A stretch of 64,000 nucleotides of DNA. Origin: Nereocystis luetkeana (lineage: Eukaryota > Sar > Phaeophyceae > Laminariales > Laminariaceae). The position numbers and the translations under genes are program-made. The notes under the pieces are model-generated. The model worked only from the letters and a program-made list of their open reading frames with translations. It was not told where the DNA came from and ran no database searches. This document shows positions 32,258-42,092 of this stretch, one piece after another (the stretch's first letter is position 1; each line of letters begins with the position of its first letter). The DNA lies in the NCBI GenBank assembly GCA_031213475.1, contig JARUPZ010000015.1:8832528-8896527 (forward strand). The letters are read 5' to 3'.

Positions 32258-32365
32258 GTGGCAGCACCGTGGGTAGACGATGCGGTGAAGGCTAACTTGA
32301 AGCAGTTGTTGTCCATCCAGGATCAGCAGCGAGCCGACAGAATGTCGAGCAGGCCACTACCGATT
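32258..32365 (+). CDS. Ankyrin-gene exon 8: decayed last ankyrin repeat
   Basis: There are 36 codons in phase 0 between a GACAACAG acceptor and a GTGAGC donor. The peptide VAAPWVDDAVKANLKQLLS continues the VPAE of exon 7 as a degenerate seventh repeat (PAEVA in place of PLHLA), then SIQDQQRADRMSSRPLPI leaves the ankyrin fold. A family D element with a long C-rich tail lies immediately upstream. The exon end plus donor region resembles a three-unit minisatellite 0.8 kb downstream (33147-33263). Confidence 0.75.
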
Positions 32366-32389
32366 GTGAGCAAATATGCTGTTACGCGA

Positions 32390-32440
32390 TGGTGATGATG
32401 ATGATGATGATAACGATGATGATGATGATGATGATGATCG
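32390..32440. repeat. (GAT)n microsatellite
   Basis: GATGATGATGATGATGATAA then GATGATGATGATGATGATGA, just after the donor of exon 8. Confidence 0.85.
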
Positions 32441-32599
32441 CGCGTTACGTAGCCCATTTTCCCTGAATGAAGTCTAGCCGGCGGTCACAAAAACAGGTAA
32501 AAACAAAAATAACAATTGAAAAAGAGAAGCGTTTTCGATGGAAGAAGACAGGCAAGCACGACGCGAGATAGCAGGTGGTACCGCACGTGTATAGTATAC

Positions 32600-32715
32600 C
32601 CCCCCCCCTCCATTCGACGCTGTCATCAGTATGCAAAACAAGTCCGCCTCACACAGGCGGTTCTCATTAGGGTGCAGCTCACCCTTCATGCCACTCACCG
32701 AATATCTCGCGCCCC
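32600..32715 (+). mobile_element. Family D internal fragment
   Basis: GACGCTGTCATCAGTATGCA, AGTCCGCCTCACACAGGCGG, and GGTGCAGCTCACCCTTCATG match the middle of the element. A C-run precedes it. Confidence 0.6.
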
Positions 32716-32937
32716 CCGGTACGCGAGGGAACGGTACGTATTCACGAGCTGTGGTATACGGAGTAGGTTTAGCAGTCTGGGAGAAGGGACCTTTAGGGAT
32801 GTTTTTCACTTGAAAAATGCGTAGCGTGGTCTGCACTTCGGAATCGTCGCCCGCATCTGAGAAATTTCCTGGTTCGATGCAAACTCGGCGTAGCCTCGTT
32901 TATGGCGAGTTTTGGCCCGTTTCGGCTGCAGTTTGGG

Positions 32938-32970
32938 GTCAGGGTTAGGGTTAGGGTTAGGGTTAGAGTC
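32938..32970 (+). repeat. Interstitial telomere-like (TTAGGG)n
   Basis: GGGTCAGGGTTAGGGTTAGG continuing to four or five TTAGGG units, with a degenerate AGAGTCAGGGG edge. It lies in intron 8 of the ankyrin gene. Single TTAGGG or CCCTAA motifs also occur near 22,145 and 25,020. Confidence 0.85.
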
Positions 32971-33146
32971 AGGGGTTGGGTTGGGTCTCCGCCCATGCCT
33001 TGATTCCAACAGGAACCAAAACATCCGAACAGCCTACCAACCTAAAGATCCCTTCTCCCAGATTGTTAAAGGTCCTCGGTATACGCGCGTAGGAGGTCGG
33101 TTTTTCCGGCGCGCGTCAAGGCTTTGTTGCACTGTGATAGTTCTTG

Positions 33147-33263
33147 TGCAGACCGCTAGTACCGCTTGTGAGCAAGCATACTTTCGAGCAGACCGCCACG
33201 TACTGATTGCGAGCAAGCATACTCCCGAGCAGACCGCGACCGACTGTGAACGAACATGCTGTT
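33147..33263 (+). repeat. Three-unit minisatellite resembling the exon 8 donor region
   Basis: Units of about 38-40 bases read GAGCAGACCGCGACCGACTG with TGAACGAACATGCTG, or TACTGATTGCGAGCAAGCAT. They resemble 32,348-32,390, which spans the end of exon 8 and its donor (GAGCAGGCCACTACCGATTG and TGAGCAAATATGCTG). Confidence 0.6.
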
Positions 33264-33581
33264 CATGGTAGACAACGGGTACACTACAAAGAGAGAAAAA
33301 AACGACAACCACACTCTTCTCCTGGAAGGGTAAACGTGTAGTCCATGGAAAAAAATGAAAACAGAAAATATAATGGACTGGGTTTTTCTGTACGAATTAA
33401 GAGAAATCGCAGTGTTCCATTTTTCAAAACTGGGTTTATAGTATACCGTCCACCTAACCCCCCCCCGGTCTGGGTCTAAAAAAAAAGACAAGTGGGTCTT
33501 CGTTTTTTTTTTTTTTTTTTCTTGTGCGTTACCCATGGGGAGACCGATGTTGTTTTCGGCGCGTCAAGCGTTCTTCTGACC

Positions 33582-33678
33582 TTAACCCAATTTGGACCGC
33601 AGTCCCGTTTTGAGAACAAATTACTCAGGATTTGAGTGCTTCGTCCCCACAACGGGACTGCCGTTCTAAAAGGGTTGA
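33582..33678. mobile_element. Family B MITE
   Basis: TTAACCCAATTTGGACCGCA and GTCCCGTTTTGAGAACAAA on the left pair with CGTCCCCACAACGGGACTGC and CGTTCTAAAAGGGTT on the right. It lies in intron 8 of the ankyrin gene. Confidence 0.82.
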
Positions 33679-33847
33679 TACATGTTGCCACTTTTGCCGG
33701 AATTTTATCCCCGTTCGCAGTCTGATATACAAATGTGTACCTGAATTTTCGTGCAGACTACCACCGATTGGGCGCTAAATCTGCTGCTATGAATAATACG
33801 GGGCCGGTCCTGTGCGGCGCTTCGGGGCCTGTTTTGGCCTTTACCAT

Positions 33848-33973
33848 TACGGGGGACCATAGTTAATAGGACCTATGGTATACATACAAACCTATTTGGT
33901 ACCAGGTATATGTTTAACCATTTTTACTACGTACAGCAACTACATTTGATCCTATAAACTATGGTCCCCCATA
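33848..33973. mobile_element. Family A MITE with two internal short insertions
   Basis: The arms are TACGGGGGACCATAGTTAAT and AAACTATGGTCCCCCATAAT. Relative to the reference it has TTTGGTACCAGGTAT in the middle (TACCAGGTA at 33,900-33,908) and an extra CGTACAGCAACTA after TTTTTACTA. Confidence 0.85.
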
Positions 33974-33988
33974 ATAGTACAAGATTTA

Positions 33989-34095
33989 GTACGGGGGACC
34001 ATAATAGGACCAGTGGTACACATAAAAACCTACCAGGTATATATTTAACCATTTTTACTAACAATATTTGGTCCTATTAACTATGGTCCCCCGTA
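33989..34095. mobile_element. Family A MITE with TACCAGGTA insertion
   Basis: The arms are TACGGGGGACCATAATAGGA and TTAACTATGGTCCCCCGTA. It reads CCTACCAGGTATATATTT where the reference reads CCTATATATTT, a clean gain of CCAGGTA after TA (34,031-34,039). It lies 16 bases from the previous copy. Confidence 0.88.
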
Positions 34096-34351
34096 AAAAT
34101 AGGGTAGGGGCGGTGAGTCGAGGGGTAAGAAAGGCCCCGTTTGACCGCAGTATGCTACTTTTAGTGTTGGGGGCGGTCGGGGACGGCCAGTCCAGAGGTC
34201 AAGCCGCGGTCTCCTCTCTCAGCGCCTTTTAATTGTGAGCAGCGGGCAGAGCCGCGCGATGTTTTTGGAAACCCCTATTTCTGCCGTCGCTGCCGCCACC
34301 GCAGCCCTTCTTGGAATCGCAGTCACCTTCAGTGTTGTTAGTATCACAGTA

Positions 34352-34462
34352 TTACGGGGGACCATAGTTAACAGGACCTACGGTACACACAAAAACCTAC
34401 CAGGTATCTATTTACTTATTTTCACGAGCAATATTTGGTCCTATTTACTATGGTCCCCCGTG
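34352..34462. mobile_element. Family A MITE with TACCAGGTA insertion
   Basis: The arms are TACGGGGGACCATAGTTAAC and TTTACTATGGTCCCCCGTG. TACCAGGTA occurs at 34,398-34,406, at the same TA as in the 33.99-kb copy. Confidence 0.88.
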
Positions 34463-34484
34463 ATAGTATGGCTACTTTTTGTGG

Positions 34485-34945
34485 CACCCGTTGCTGCTGC
34501 TGCAGATGATGAGGATGATGATGATGATGAGTCATGCCGATGCTGCTCTTGCTGCTGCTGTTGCTGCTGCTGCTGCTGATGATGGTGATATCGATGCAGC
34601 TTATGCTGCTGCTGCTGCTGCAGGTTGTTACTGCTGCTGCAGCTTCTTCTGGTGTGCAGCTTCTTCTGGTGTTGGCTGTTGCTGCTGTTGCCGTTTCCGC
34701 GGCTATTCTTCCCGTTGCTGCTGTTACTGCTGTGTGTGATCTTTGCTGTCGATGTTATGGCTGCTGTTGTTCGTTGGTGCAGGTAAACTGCTACTGCTAG
34801 CACTGTTTTTGGCACTGCTACTGCTGCTCCTGCTGCTCCTGCTGCTCTGCTGCTATTCCTGCTGTTTCTGATGTTTCTGATGTTATTTCTGCTGATGTTC
34901 CTGCTGTCATCGCTGCTACTGATACTGATGTTCCCGATCGTCGCT
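34485..34945. repeat. CTG/GCT and GAT trinucleotide-rich stretch in intron 8
   Basis: Imperfect GCTGCTGCTGCT with GATGATGATGA. It extends to 15 bases before the acceptor of exon 9. Poly-Ser, poly-Leu and poly-Ala frames on both strands are by-products. Confidence 0.8.
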
Positions 34946-34959
34946 GTTGCCATTTTCAG

Positions 34960-35040
34960 GTGGTTCGACCACGCCCCAGTGGAGCAGCGGAGTCGGAGGT
35001 TGGGTTGATGGAATCGATTCGATCGCAGCGCACTTTGATG
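34960..35040 (+). CDS. Ankyrin-gene exon 9: short linker exon
   Basis: There are 27 codons in phase 0, with acceptor CATTTTCAG and donor GTGAGAG. The peptide is VVRPRPSGAAESEVGLMES, then IRSQRTLM. No domain is recognised. The call rests on good splice sites, symmetric phase and the match with exons 8 and 10. CTG-rich sequence lies just upstream and a degenerate CAGTAG satellite just downstream. Confidence 0.6.
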
Positions 35041-35089
35041 GTGAGAGGCTTGGGGCTTACAGTAGGGTCTGCAGTAGACGTCTTGAAGT

Positions 35090-35305
35090 TGTTTTTCAGT
35101 GGATTTTACAGTAGGTTTTGCAATAGTGTCTACTGCAGTAGGTTTTTGCAGTAGTTTTTAAAGCAGGTTTTGCAGTAGCGCTTACAGTAGGTTTTGCGGT
35201 AGCGTTCGCTGTGGGTTTTGCAGTAGCGTTTACAGTAGGCTTTAGAGCAAGACTTACAGCAGGTATTGTAGAAGGGACTACAGTAGGTTGCAGCAGGACT
35301 TAGGG
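35090..35305. repeat. Degenerate CAGTAG satellite
   Basis: Units of 15-18 bases such as TTTTGCAGTAGCGTTTACAG. It begins just after the donor of exon 9. A Cys/Lys/Tyr-rich frame on (-) is a by-product. Confidence 0.75.
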
Positions 35306-35314
35306 TTTTCATCG

Positions 35315-35925
35315 TTATTTTTTCTCCCCGACATGCGTCTCCCTTTCTACAAGAACATTGTTACTTGGGTCCCAAACGGATTGAATGGTCTTTTTTGCGC
35401 GACGATCTCGCCCCTCAATACTGTAATCAAGTTAATGCAGTCCCACAGTAGGTACGTGAGTCGTGCCTATTTTCGGTCATTTTTTCCCTCTATATACTAC
35501 GAGGTACGATATAATCAAGTTATTCAAGTCTAGAGGGCTTACATCGTCTTTTTTCATTACATGTGTTTCTTTCTACACTATACTTAAGTATAGACTCAAG
35601 TTGGACAAGTGCCACAGGGATTAAATCGTCTTTTTTAGGCCGATATTTTTTGTCCACCCATACTATAATCAAGTGGATAAGAGTCCCAAAGGGATACGTA
35701 TATCGTCCTCCTTTTCTGTCGTTTTTTCCCTCTATACTACAGTATGTCGTACCGGTACGAGGTCAGTATGTCGTACCGGTACGAGGTATCATATAATATA
35801 ATCACGTCAATCAAGTCCCACATGTGTTACATGGTCTTTTTTACCCTACCAATTTTTTTTTCAGTCGTTACTATAGTCAAGTCGATCAAGCCCCAAAGGG
35901 ATCATCTACTAACAAGCTTAACTCC
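35315..35925. repeat. Degenerate tandem repeat, about 110-130 bp units
   Basis: Repeated blocks contain ATCGTCTTTTTT, a tract of T and C, ACTATAATCAAGT and AAGTCCCAAAGGGAT. About five units lie in intron 9, ending at family D. A 20-base segment (ACCGGTACGAGGTCAGTATG) is duplicated near 35,750. Confidence 0.65.
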
Positions 35926-36295
35926 GCACAAGTGAGAATTATCGTATCAAGTAGTGTTTATGGTGAGGCACCCAAGAGGCAGTTACATAGTGCTCCCATT
36001 GCTGTCTCTGGAAATGCCTAAACCGGAAATTAAATAACTCAATTGAAGCTGTCATCCACATGCAAGTCCGCCTCAAAGCGGTTCTTAGTAGGATGCAGCT
36101 CACCCTTCATGCGACTCGCCAGACACCTCACGGCGCTTCGCGCTTGGTGCAAGCAATGTCTGCCTGGTCGGTGAAAACCGGAAATGCTCCGTCCCGGCAT
36201 TGTAGGGATGCGAGGGTCTATGGTCTATGGTCATACGACTACGGCCATGCATGAGATCGAGTACATATCTCCTATCGAGTACACCCCCCCCCCCC
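35925..36295 (+). mobile_element. Family D element, full copy upstream of exon 10
   Basis: It contains GGTGAGGCACCCAAGAGGCA, GTGCTCCCATTGCTGTCTCT, GAAGCTGTCATCCACATGCA, ACCTCACGGCGCTTCGCGCT, CCGTCCCGGCATTGTAGGGA, TACGACTACGGCCATGCATG and GAGTACACCCCCCCCCCCCC. A duplicated 3' end (GAGGGTCTATGGTCATACAA ... GATTACCCCC) follows at 36,300-36,385, with a C-rich tract to the acceptor of exon 10. Confidence 0.82.
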
Positions 36296-36632
36296 TCAGA
36301 ATCGAGGGTCTATGGTCATACAACTACGGCCATGCATGAGAGCGAGTGTATCTCTCCTATCGATTACCCCCTCCCCCCCCCCCCGCCATCACCCTGCATC
36401 GTTCCCCTGTCACCCCTTCCCCACCCCACCCCTCCATTGTCCCGCCTCCGCCCCCCCAACCTACCGCAATCTACCCCACGCCACCCCATCCCACCCGACC
36501 CCACCCGACCCCACCCGACCCCACCCCACCTCACCCCGCCACACCACCCTACCCTACCTCACCCCTCCCTTCTCCCGCCCCGGCCCAATCTATCCCCACA
36601 TTACCCCCCCCACCTCACCCCCTCCCCTGCAG

Positions 36633-37078
36633 GCCGATTGCTCCGAGTGCCAAACGGACCTCCGACCGACTCACACCTTGAACGGGGACCCCACCGGGGT
36701 TTCCACTACCCACCGCAGCATGTCGCTTGCGAGAGCTGGCAAGCCTCGCGTTTGCGAGGCGCACCGCTCCCGAAGCCGGACTACAGAAGGGGGGGTACGC
36801 CGCGTTGGTGGTGGTGGTGGCGGTGGTGGGGCTTCCGCTGGGTCTAAAACCGCGAAGAGGACTTGGGGCCTTGGCAGCAGCGGCAGTAGCAGTAGTGGTG
36901 GTGGTGGTGGTAGGGGGGAGAGGGGAGCGAGAGGGGGAGGGGGCGTGGGAGGGGGGAAGGGGGAGAGGCCGAGCAGGAGAGGGATGGGGAGTGAACGGAA
37001 GCAGCTGTCCGCGAAAATCGCTCGGTCTCAGAAGAGCAGGCGGCAGGTGGAAAGCAGGCAGCGCTGCTGCAGTGTACA
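36633..37078 (+). CDS. Ankyrin-gene exon 10: basic Gly/Ser-rich region
   Basis: The exon starts after CCCCTGCAG, at the end of a C-rich tract of more than 250 bases that follows a family D element. Phase 0 reading gives ADCSECQTDLRPTHTL, an Arg/Ser-rich stretch, Gly and Ser runs (purine microsatellites), and a basic end SERKQLSAKIARSQKSRRQ. A GTGAGA donor at 37079 leaves phase 2. No domain is recognised; the CxxC in the first residues is isolated. Two other frames are open across part of the exon and are rejected for poor composition. Confidence 0.6.
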
Positions 37079-37291
37079 GTGAGAGACAGTGCAGAGAGGG
37101 CACGCTTTTTGGGCTATAGTTACAATAGGGCTGGGTACTGGGCCAGGAAGTGCTTACAGCTCATAGCTCCTGGCGGAACATATCTCCTGTTTGAGGGAGC
37201 TGCCAGGATTGCCGGTAGATTCGACGACTTTTTGTACGGCGTACGAAAACGTGTCGACGGTCTGCGGAAACGCATCGAAACGAGCCTACAG

Positions 37292-37420
37292 GCCGGTGAC
37301 AGACCTCGGACGCACGCAACCAATCGCAGTCGTACACGCGCAAAATCTCGAAGGCGGCGTGAACAGGTACAGAGGCACCTCGGGCGCTTCGACGGCGACG
37401 GGCTTGTGTACATGGTCGCC
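37292..37420 (+). CDS. Ankyrin-gene exon 11
   Basis: The acceptor is GAGCCTACAG; one base completes a Gln codon from exon 10. The peptide is QPVTDLGRTQPIAVVHAQNL, followed by a Gly/Thr/Ser-rich end. The donor GTAAGA at 37421 follows in phase 2. A competing frame is open over 37,079-37,558 and would treat the region differently; phase continuity and both splice sites favour this reading. A reversed family E fragment with a G-rich tract lies about 100 bases downstream. Confidence 0.5.
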
Positions 37421-37514
37421 GTAAGAACCGCGGTTTGCGTGGCAGAGGCGTGTATGGCGGGGGTGGGAGGGGTGGGGGCGGGGCGGGGGGCGCTAGGGAA
37501 AGAGGGGCGGAAGG

Positions 37515-37592
37515 GGGCGTACTCATTCGCCGCTTGGTTTTTGTCATTTAGCCATTAATGACGCATCCCTTTCGAGACGGAGCGGGGGGGGG
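37515..37592 (-). mobile_element. Family E repeat, reverse orientation
   Basis: GGGGGCGTACTCATTCGCCG, GTCATTTAGCCATTAATGAC and GCATCCCTTTCGAGACGGAG are the reverse of family E, bounded by G-runs. It lies about 100 bases after exon 11. Confidence 0.65.
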
Positions 37593-38091
37593 AAGGTGAA
37601 AAAGGAGACGGGAAGAGGGGGGTTAGGGTGGGGAGGAGACGGGTGGGGCGGGGGGGGCAGGCGTGGGGGAGAAGGGGATAGACAGGCGCCGCCGGCGGGG
37701 GGCACCTGAAGTCCCTGCCTCTGGAGTCGAGTCGAGTTGTGTTTTGCTTCAATAAACTTTGAAGGGGCTCGCGACAGACTTGTAGCATAGCGGATTTGAG
37801 TTCCAGCGAAGAGAAAGAGCGAGGAATTTCCGAAGAAATAAGAAATACATTTTCCGTTGTTTTCAAGAAATTTCGAATTTTCCAGATTTTTTCGAGGATT
37901 TTTTTAATGGATATTTGTTTTTACGGGGGCGAGGGGTATAGAGGAGGCGTGCGGGGGGACAGGGGAGGGACGTTAGCAATGGTTCTCGTCAGAAGCCTCC
38001 TCCCCCCCCGCTCTCTCTGTTTTTTATGTGGCGGCGATGGTGGTGGCGGCGGCGATGTCATGAGGAACGTTTGGTCTCTGCCTTGTACTAT

Positions 38092-38214
38092 TACGGGAGA
38101 GCATAGTAATACATAGTGACACATGGTATTTAGAACCCACGGTGGGCCCATAAACCATTGTATCCCTCTATGATCACACACTGTATTTGGCTCTTATTAC
38201 ATATGCCCACCCGT
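38092..38214. mobile_element. Diverged family A-like element
   Basis: The arms are TACGGGAGAGCATAGTAATA and TATTACATATGCCCACCCGTA. The middle (TACATAGTGACACATGG) differs from family A. It may be a related subfamily. Confidence 0.55.
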
Positions 38215-39319
38215 AACAAGAAATTGTGCTATCGAGGGAGACGGCCCTCTATTGTTTGGTGCGCTAAGGCCGCTTCTGGTCTTATTATACTAGGTTTAGT
38301 GTAGGAGGGTGGTCAGCCAAGGGCCCTAAAACCGCGGTCTCCGCCCGCTAACATTGCTGCACGAGAGTAGGCTCGGTGTGTTGTTTTCGACGGTTTCGGT
38401 TTAGTCTACCGACGGTTTCGGCTTTAATGTACCGGCTCTGTTCTCGGTACCCGGGGGGGGGCATGCGCCGGTGGCAGAAGGTTGGGGGGGGGGTTGGTGA
38501 GGAATGGGAGGGGGAGAGGGGGAACGGGGTGAGGGAGGGGGGGAAGGAGGGATGGAGGCAGCGAGGGGGGGGACGGAGGAGACAAACGGAAGGAAGAGAG
38601 CGTGGGGGAAGAGGTTTGGCGATGGGCGCTGCTGCTCCGCTCTGTTTTGCTCTGCCCTGCTTTATGGGTGGGGAGAGGTGGCGGGGGAGGGGGGGGGGGG
38701 GGTTGAAGGGAGGAAAGGAGGGAGGTTTGACGATTGTCGCTGCCGCTGTGCGTTGTTTTATTGTTTGTTCCTGTACAGCGGTGGGGGAGGGGGGTGTAGA
38801 GGGAGGGATGGAGGGAGATTAGGCGATTGTCGCTACTGCTCTGTTCTGTTCTGTTCTGTTCTCCCCTTCTCTGTCTGAGGTGGTAGAAAGTGCGCTGGTG
38901 ATAGCGGCCCGAAGATAAGAGGATAGGGCTGCGTGACGGCCGCGGCAGCAAAGCAAACGTCGCGGCAACTCCCCTTTCTTCGTGCGCCCTGCCTCGCCCT
39001 GCCTGTTGCAGCTTTTTAATTTCTCTGTCAGCGCTGTTTTTACCGTCTCTGTGGGTGCATGTGTACGCCAAGGTTTCGTCTGACTTTTTTTCTTTCTCCA
39101 TTATTTTTTTTCTCGTGTTTCGCGTCTTTTTTTTTTTCTCTGGCCTTTTCTCGCTCTGTTTTTTTTTCTTGTTTTTTTTCTTTCGTTTTTTGGTTCTGTC
39201 CGTTTTATTTTTGTGTTTTTTTTCTCCGTTCTTCCTGTTTTTTTCTTCCTGTATTCAGTAAAAAACCTGGGGCTCTCAGCTATAGAGAGGGGCGGCCGAG
39301 AGGACGGGGAGAGGGAGGG

Positions 39320-39430
39320 GGGGGGGGGGTGTACTCGATATCAAGCATGGCCGTAGTTGTATGACCGTGGACCCTCGCATCCCTACAATGCCGGGACGCA
39401 GCACGTCGGGTTTTCACCGACCAGGCAGGG
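39320..39430 (-). mobile_element. Family D 3' fragment, reverse orientation
   Basis: GGGGTGTACTCGATATCAAG, CATGGCCGTAGTTGTATGAC and CGCATCCCTACAATGCCGGG are the reverse of the element's 3' part. It starts at a long G-run, the expected C tail. Confidence 0.7.
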
Positions 39431-40129
39431 GGAGGGGGCGGGCGAGGGGGAGGGGGGGGTAGAGCCAATTGGGCGTGTGCTTGCAGAATAGCGGGCGAGG
39501 AAGGGTCTGTGTTAAGTGAAAATGTTCATGTCTAGCGTAGTTCTGTTTTTTGTTTTCCTTCGACATCGTGACTGGCCGGTTGTTGCCGGATTATTTTTCC
39601 GGCTTGCTAAGGCATGCCGTAGCCCTTGAAGGGAAAGAAGGTGTCGCACTCGACCGTTCCCCTCCCGCTCCCCTCCTCTCTTCTCCCCACTCCACTTCGC
39701 CCCCTTGGTTGGATGTATATCGAGTCTCCGTTCATTCATTTAACGAGGTTGGTTCGCTACATGTATATGCTTCTTGCTGTTGGATCTGTTTTTTTTCTTC
39801 TTGCGTTCTTGCTCCGTTGCTGTCGATGCCTATACATTCGAGAGGGAGGGATTGAGTTAATTTGCAGTACACAGCGGTATGCATGTAGTCCCATCTCTTT
39901 TTTCTTCGATGTTTTCGTTTTTATCGCTTTTTTTGTCGTGATGACATCATATTTCGCTCCGCCTTTTTTTGTGGTGGTTTTGGATTTTTAGTGCTTTGTT
40001 TTTGTGGTTTTAGATTTTTGGTGTTTTTTTTCGTGGTGTCCCCCCCCCCCCCCTCCCTTTTTGTGTTTTTTCTTGTGTGTGTGTTTTTTATTCGTCCTTT
40101 TTTTTCGTGGTGTATGTGCTGTATGCTCA

Positions 40130-41760
40130 CTCCACCTCCTTGCGCCGCGTGTACCAACTCCTCTAGGCGGCTGATAGACAAATGGTTGATGGGGGTGGAC
40201 TTACAAACGGTTGCTGCTATACGATTGGGCGGTGTGATGTCGCACGCAACAGCGTGAACGAACACCTCAGATGGTTGAAAAGATAATGGTTGATGGGGGG
40301 GGGGGTGGTTGATGGATGAATGGAAAGATCGGATCAGATCAGATGCCCCGTTTCATGATCTAGATCGTTGAGGGGATGGTTGGTGGATGGCTGGACAGAT
40401 CGGGCCCCCTTTCGTGATCTAGATCTTTGGGGACAGACGGATACAAACAGACAACTGATTTACATGGTTTTGCAAGATCTGTAGACTATGTTTTCCGGGT
40501 GGCATCTGTGCGACACAGCTCTTGCACAACATCTCATAACGGCGAATATAGCAGGGCCCTTATCGGGTCCGGAAGGTTTTGAAATATCACGGATCGGATC
40601 GGGTCGGGTCGGGTCGGGTCGGGTCGGGTCGGGTCGGGTCGGGTCGGGTCGGGTCGGGTCGGGTCGGGTCGGGTCGGGTCGGGTCGGGTCGGGTCGGGTC
40701 GGGTCGGGTCGGGTCGGGTCGGGTCGGGTCGGGTCGGGTCGGGTCGGGTCGGGTCGGGTCGGGTCGGGTCGGGTCGGGTCGGGTCGGGTCGGGTCGGGTC
40801 GGGTCGGGTCGGGTCGGGTCGGGTCGGGTCGGGTTGGGTCGGGTCGGGCCGGGCCGGGCCGGGTCAGGAGGTTTCCAGATATCGCGGGTCGCTTGGGGTC
40901 ACCGTTGCTCTTCCCGATCTGACCTGGCCCTCAAGGTTTGAACCCGCCCGTGAACGGCCGGTGAGTTTAGGATTTAGATGGTCTAGACCGTGGCCTGCCC
41001 GATGTTTGGAATGATGGTTGATTGATATAGGAATGGTTGATTATGTTGTACGATCGGACGGTGTGATGCAGCATGCCACAGCGTGAGTGAACACCCCAGA
41101 TGTTTTGATGGATGACTGATTGACTGATGATGGAATGGTTTATTGGTTCATGGGGAAATGGTTGATAAGTGATCGGGCGGTACTGTTGATGCAACAGCGT
41201 TAACAGACGGATGGCGGCGGCCTGACGTATAATTTGTGGGTAGGAGCATGAAACCGTGTGATGCGATGAAAATAGGCGTGAGCACCCCAGACGGTTGAAA
41301 TGTGACTTGAAAATGGAGTATTAATATTAGTGTTGGCTGAATGGTGAAAGACTGCTTCAACTGCGCGAACATCACATACGTACGTGTAGTTGATGGAAGG
41401 CGGACGCTGGCTGACGGATAGAGAAAGGCTTGTCGATTTGTTGGACGGATGCAAAATTTGCAACAGCGATGGTTACTGGATGGGCTAACGATGGAAATAC
41501 TGCTTGATTAATGGAAACTGCTCGACAGATGATTGGGCGGTATATATGATTGACGCGGCGTGAAATATCACGTGTAGTTGAAGGGTGACGGCTAGAATAG
41601 TTGATTTTTGTATGGGACGGTGTGTGATGCGCCAACAGCACGCGTATAGACTGCTGCGTGAGCCACCGCGTGGAAACCCCAGATGACGGATGAGGTATCG
41701 TGGTTAATGGTGTTGATGGTGTATTGCAAGAGGCAGAAAGAGAGAGCAGGGGCCCCACCC
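40130..41760. repeat. Degenerate GGGCGGTGTGATG satellite region
   Basis: Repeated TGGTTGATGGATGAATGG blocks alternate with CGATTGGGCGGTGTGATG, CAACAGCGTGAACGAACACC and CCCAGACGGTTGAA. At least six partial units occur. The (GGGTC)n element interrupts it, so the satellite is older. Confidence 0.65.
40568..40955 (+). repeat. Family F element with expanded (GGGTC)n satellite
   Basis: GGTTTTGAAATATCACGGAT precedes about 50 nearly perfect GGGTC units (about 40,590-40,850), then GGGCCGGGCC variants, TCAGGAGGTTTCCAGATATC and TTTGAACCCGCCCGTGAACG. Repeated Gly-Arg-Val-Gly-Ser and Arg-Val-Gly frames are products of the pentamer, not genes. The flanks show that it is an expansion inside a dispersed element. 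Confidence 0.9.
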
Positions 41761-42092
41761 CTCATTGACAGGGGAAGTTGTGGGGGCTTGTTGAGCAACG
41801 CCTCTTCGCTCGTCTTCCACTTGCTTACGTACGTGCACAGTCAGTTGCTTTTCGTGTTCGATTTCACGCCAATTTGTTTTTGACGACGTACCATAGGGAG
41901 ACGCACTCACTATGTTTTTGTTTCTCACACGTAGACGGTTCTATTAATAGTAGCAGTTTGGCCTACAGCAGTAGTAGCAGTAGTAGCATGAATAGTATGA
42001 GACCCCCGGAAGGCGTTCTTGTTTTCCCTCCTCGTCGTATACCGCTGTACCCCCCCCCCCCCCCCCCCTGCCGCCCCCCCCGGCTGCCAGAG

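Noticed and set aside
38424-39101. 225-codon (-) and overlapping (+) Gly-rich frames
   Set aside because: Purine/pyrimidine-biased low-complexity DNA with several G runs; both strands open for the same reason.
40488-40941. GRVGS-repeat 'proteins'
   Set aside because: Direct translation of the (GGGTC)n satellite in two frames.
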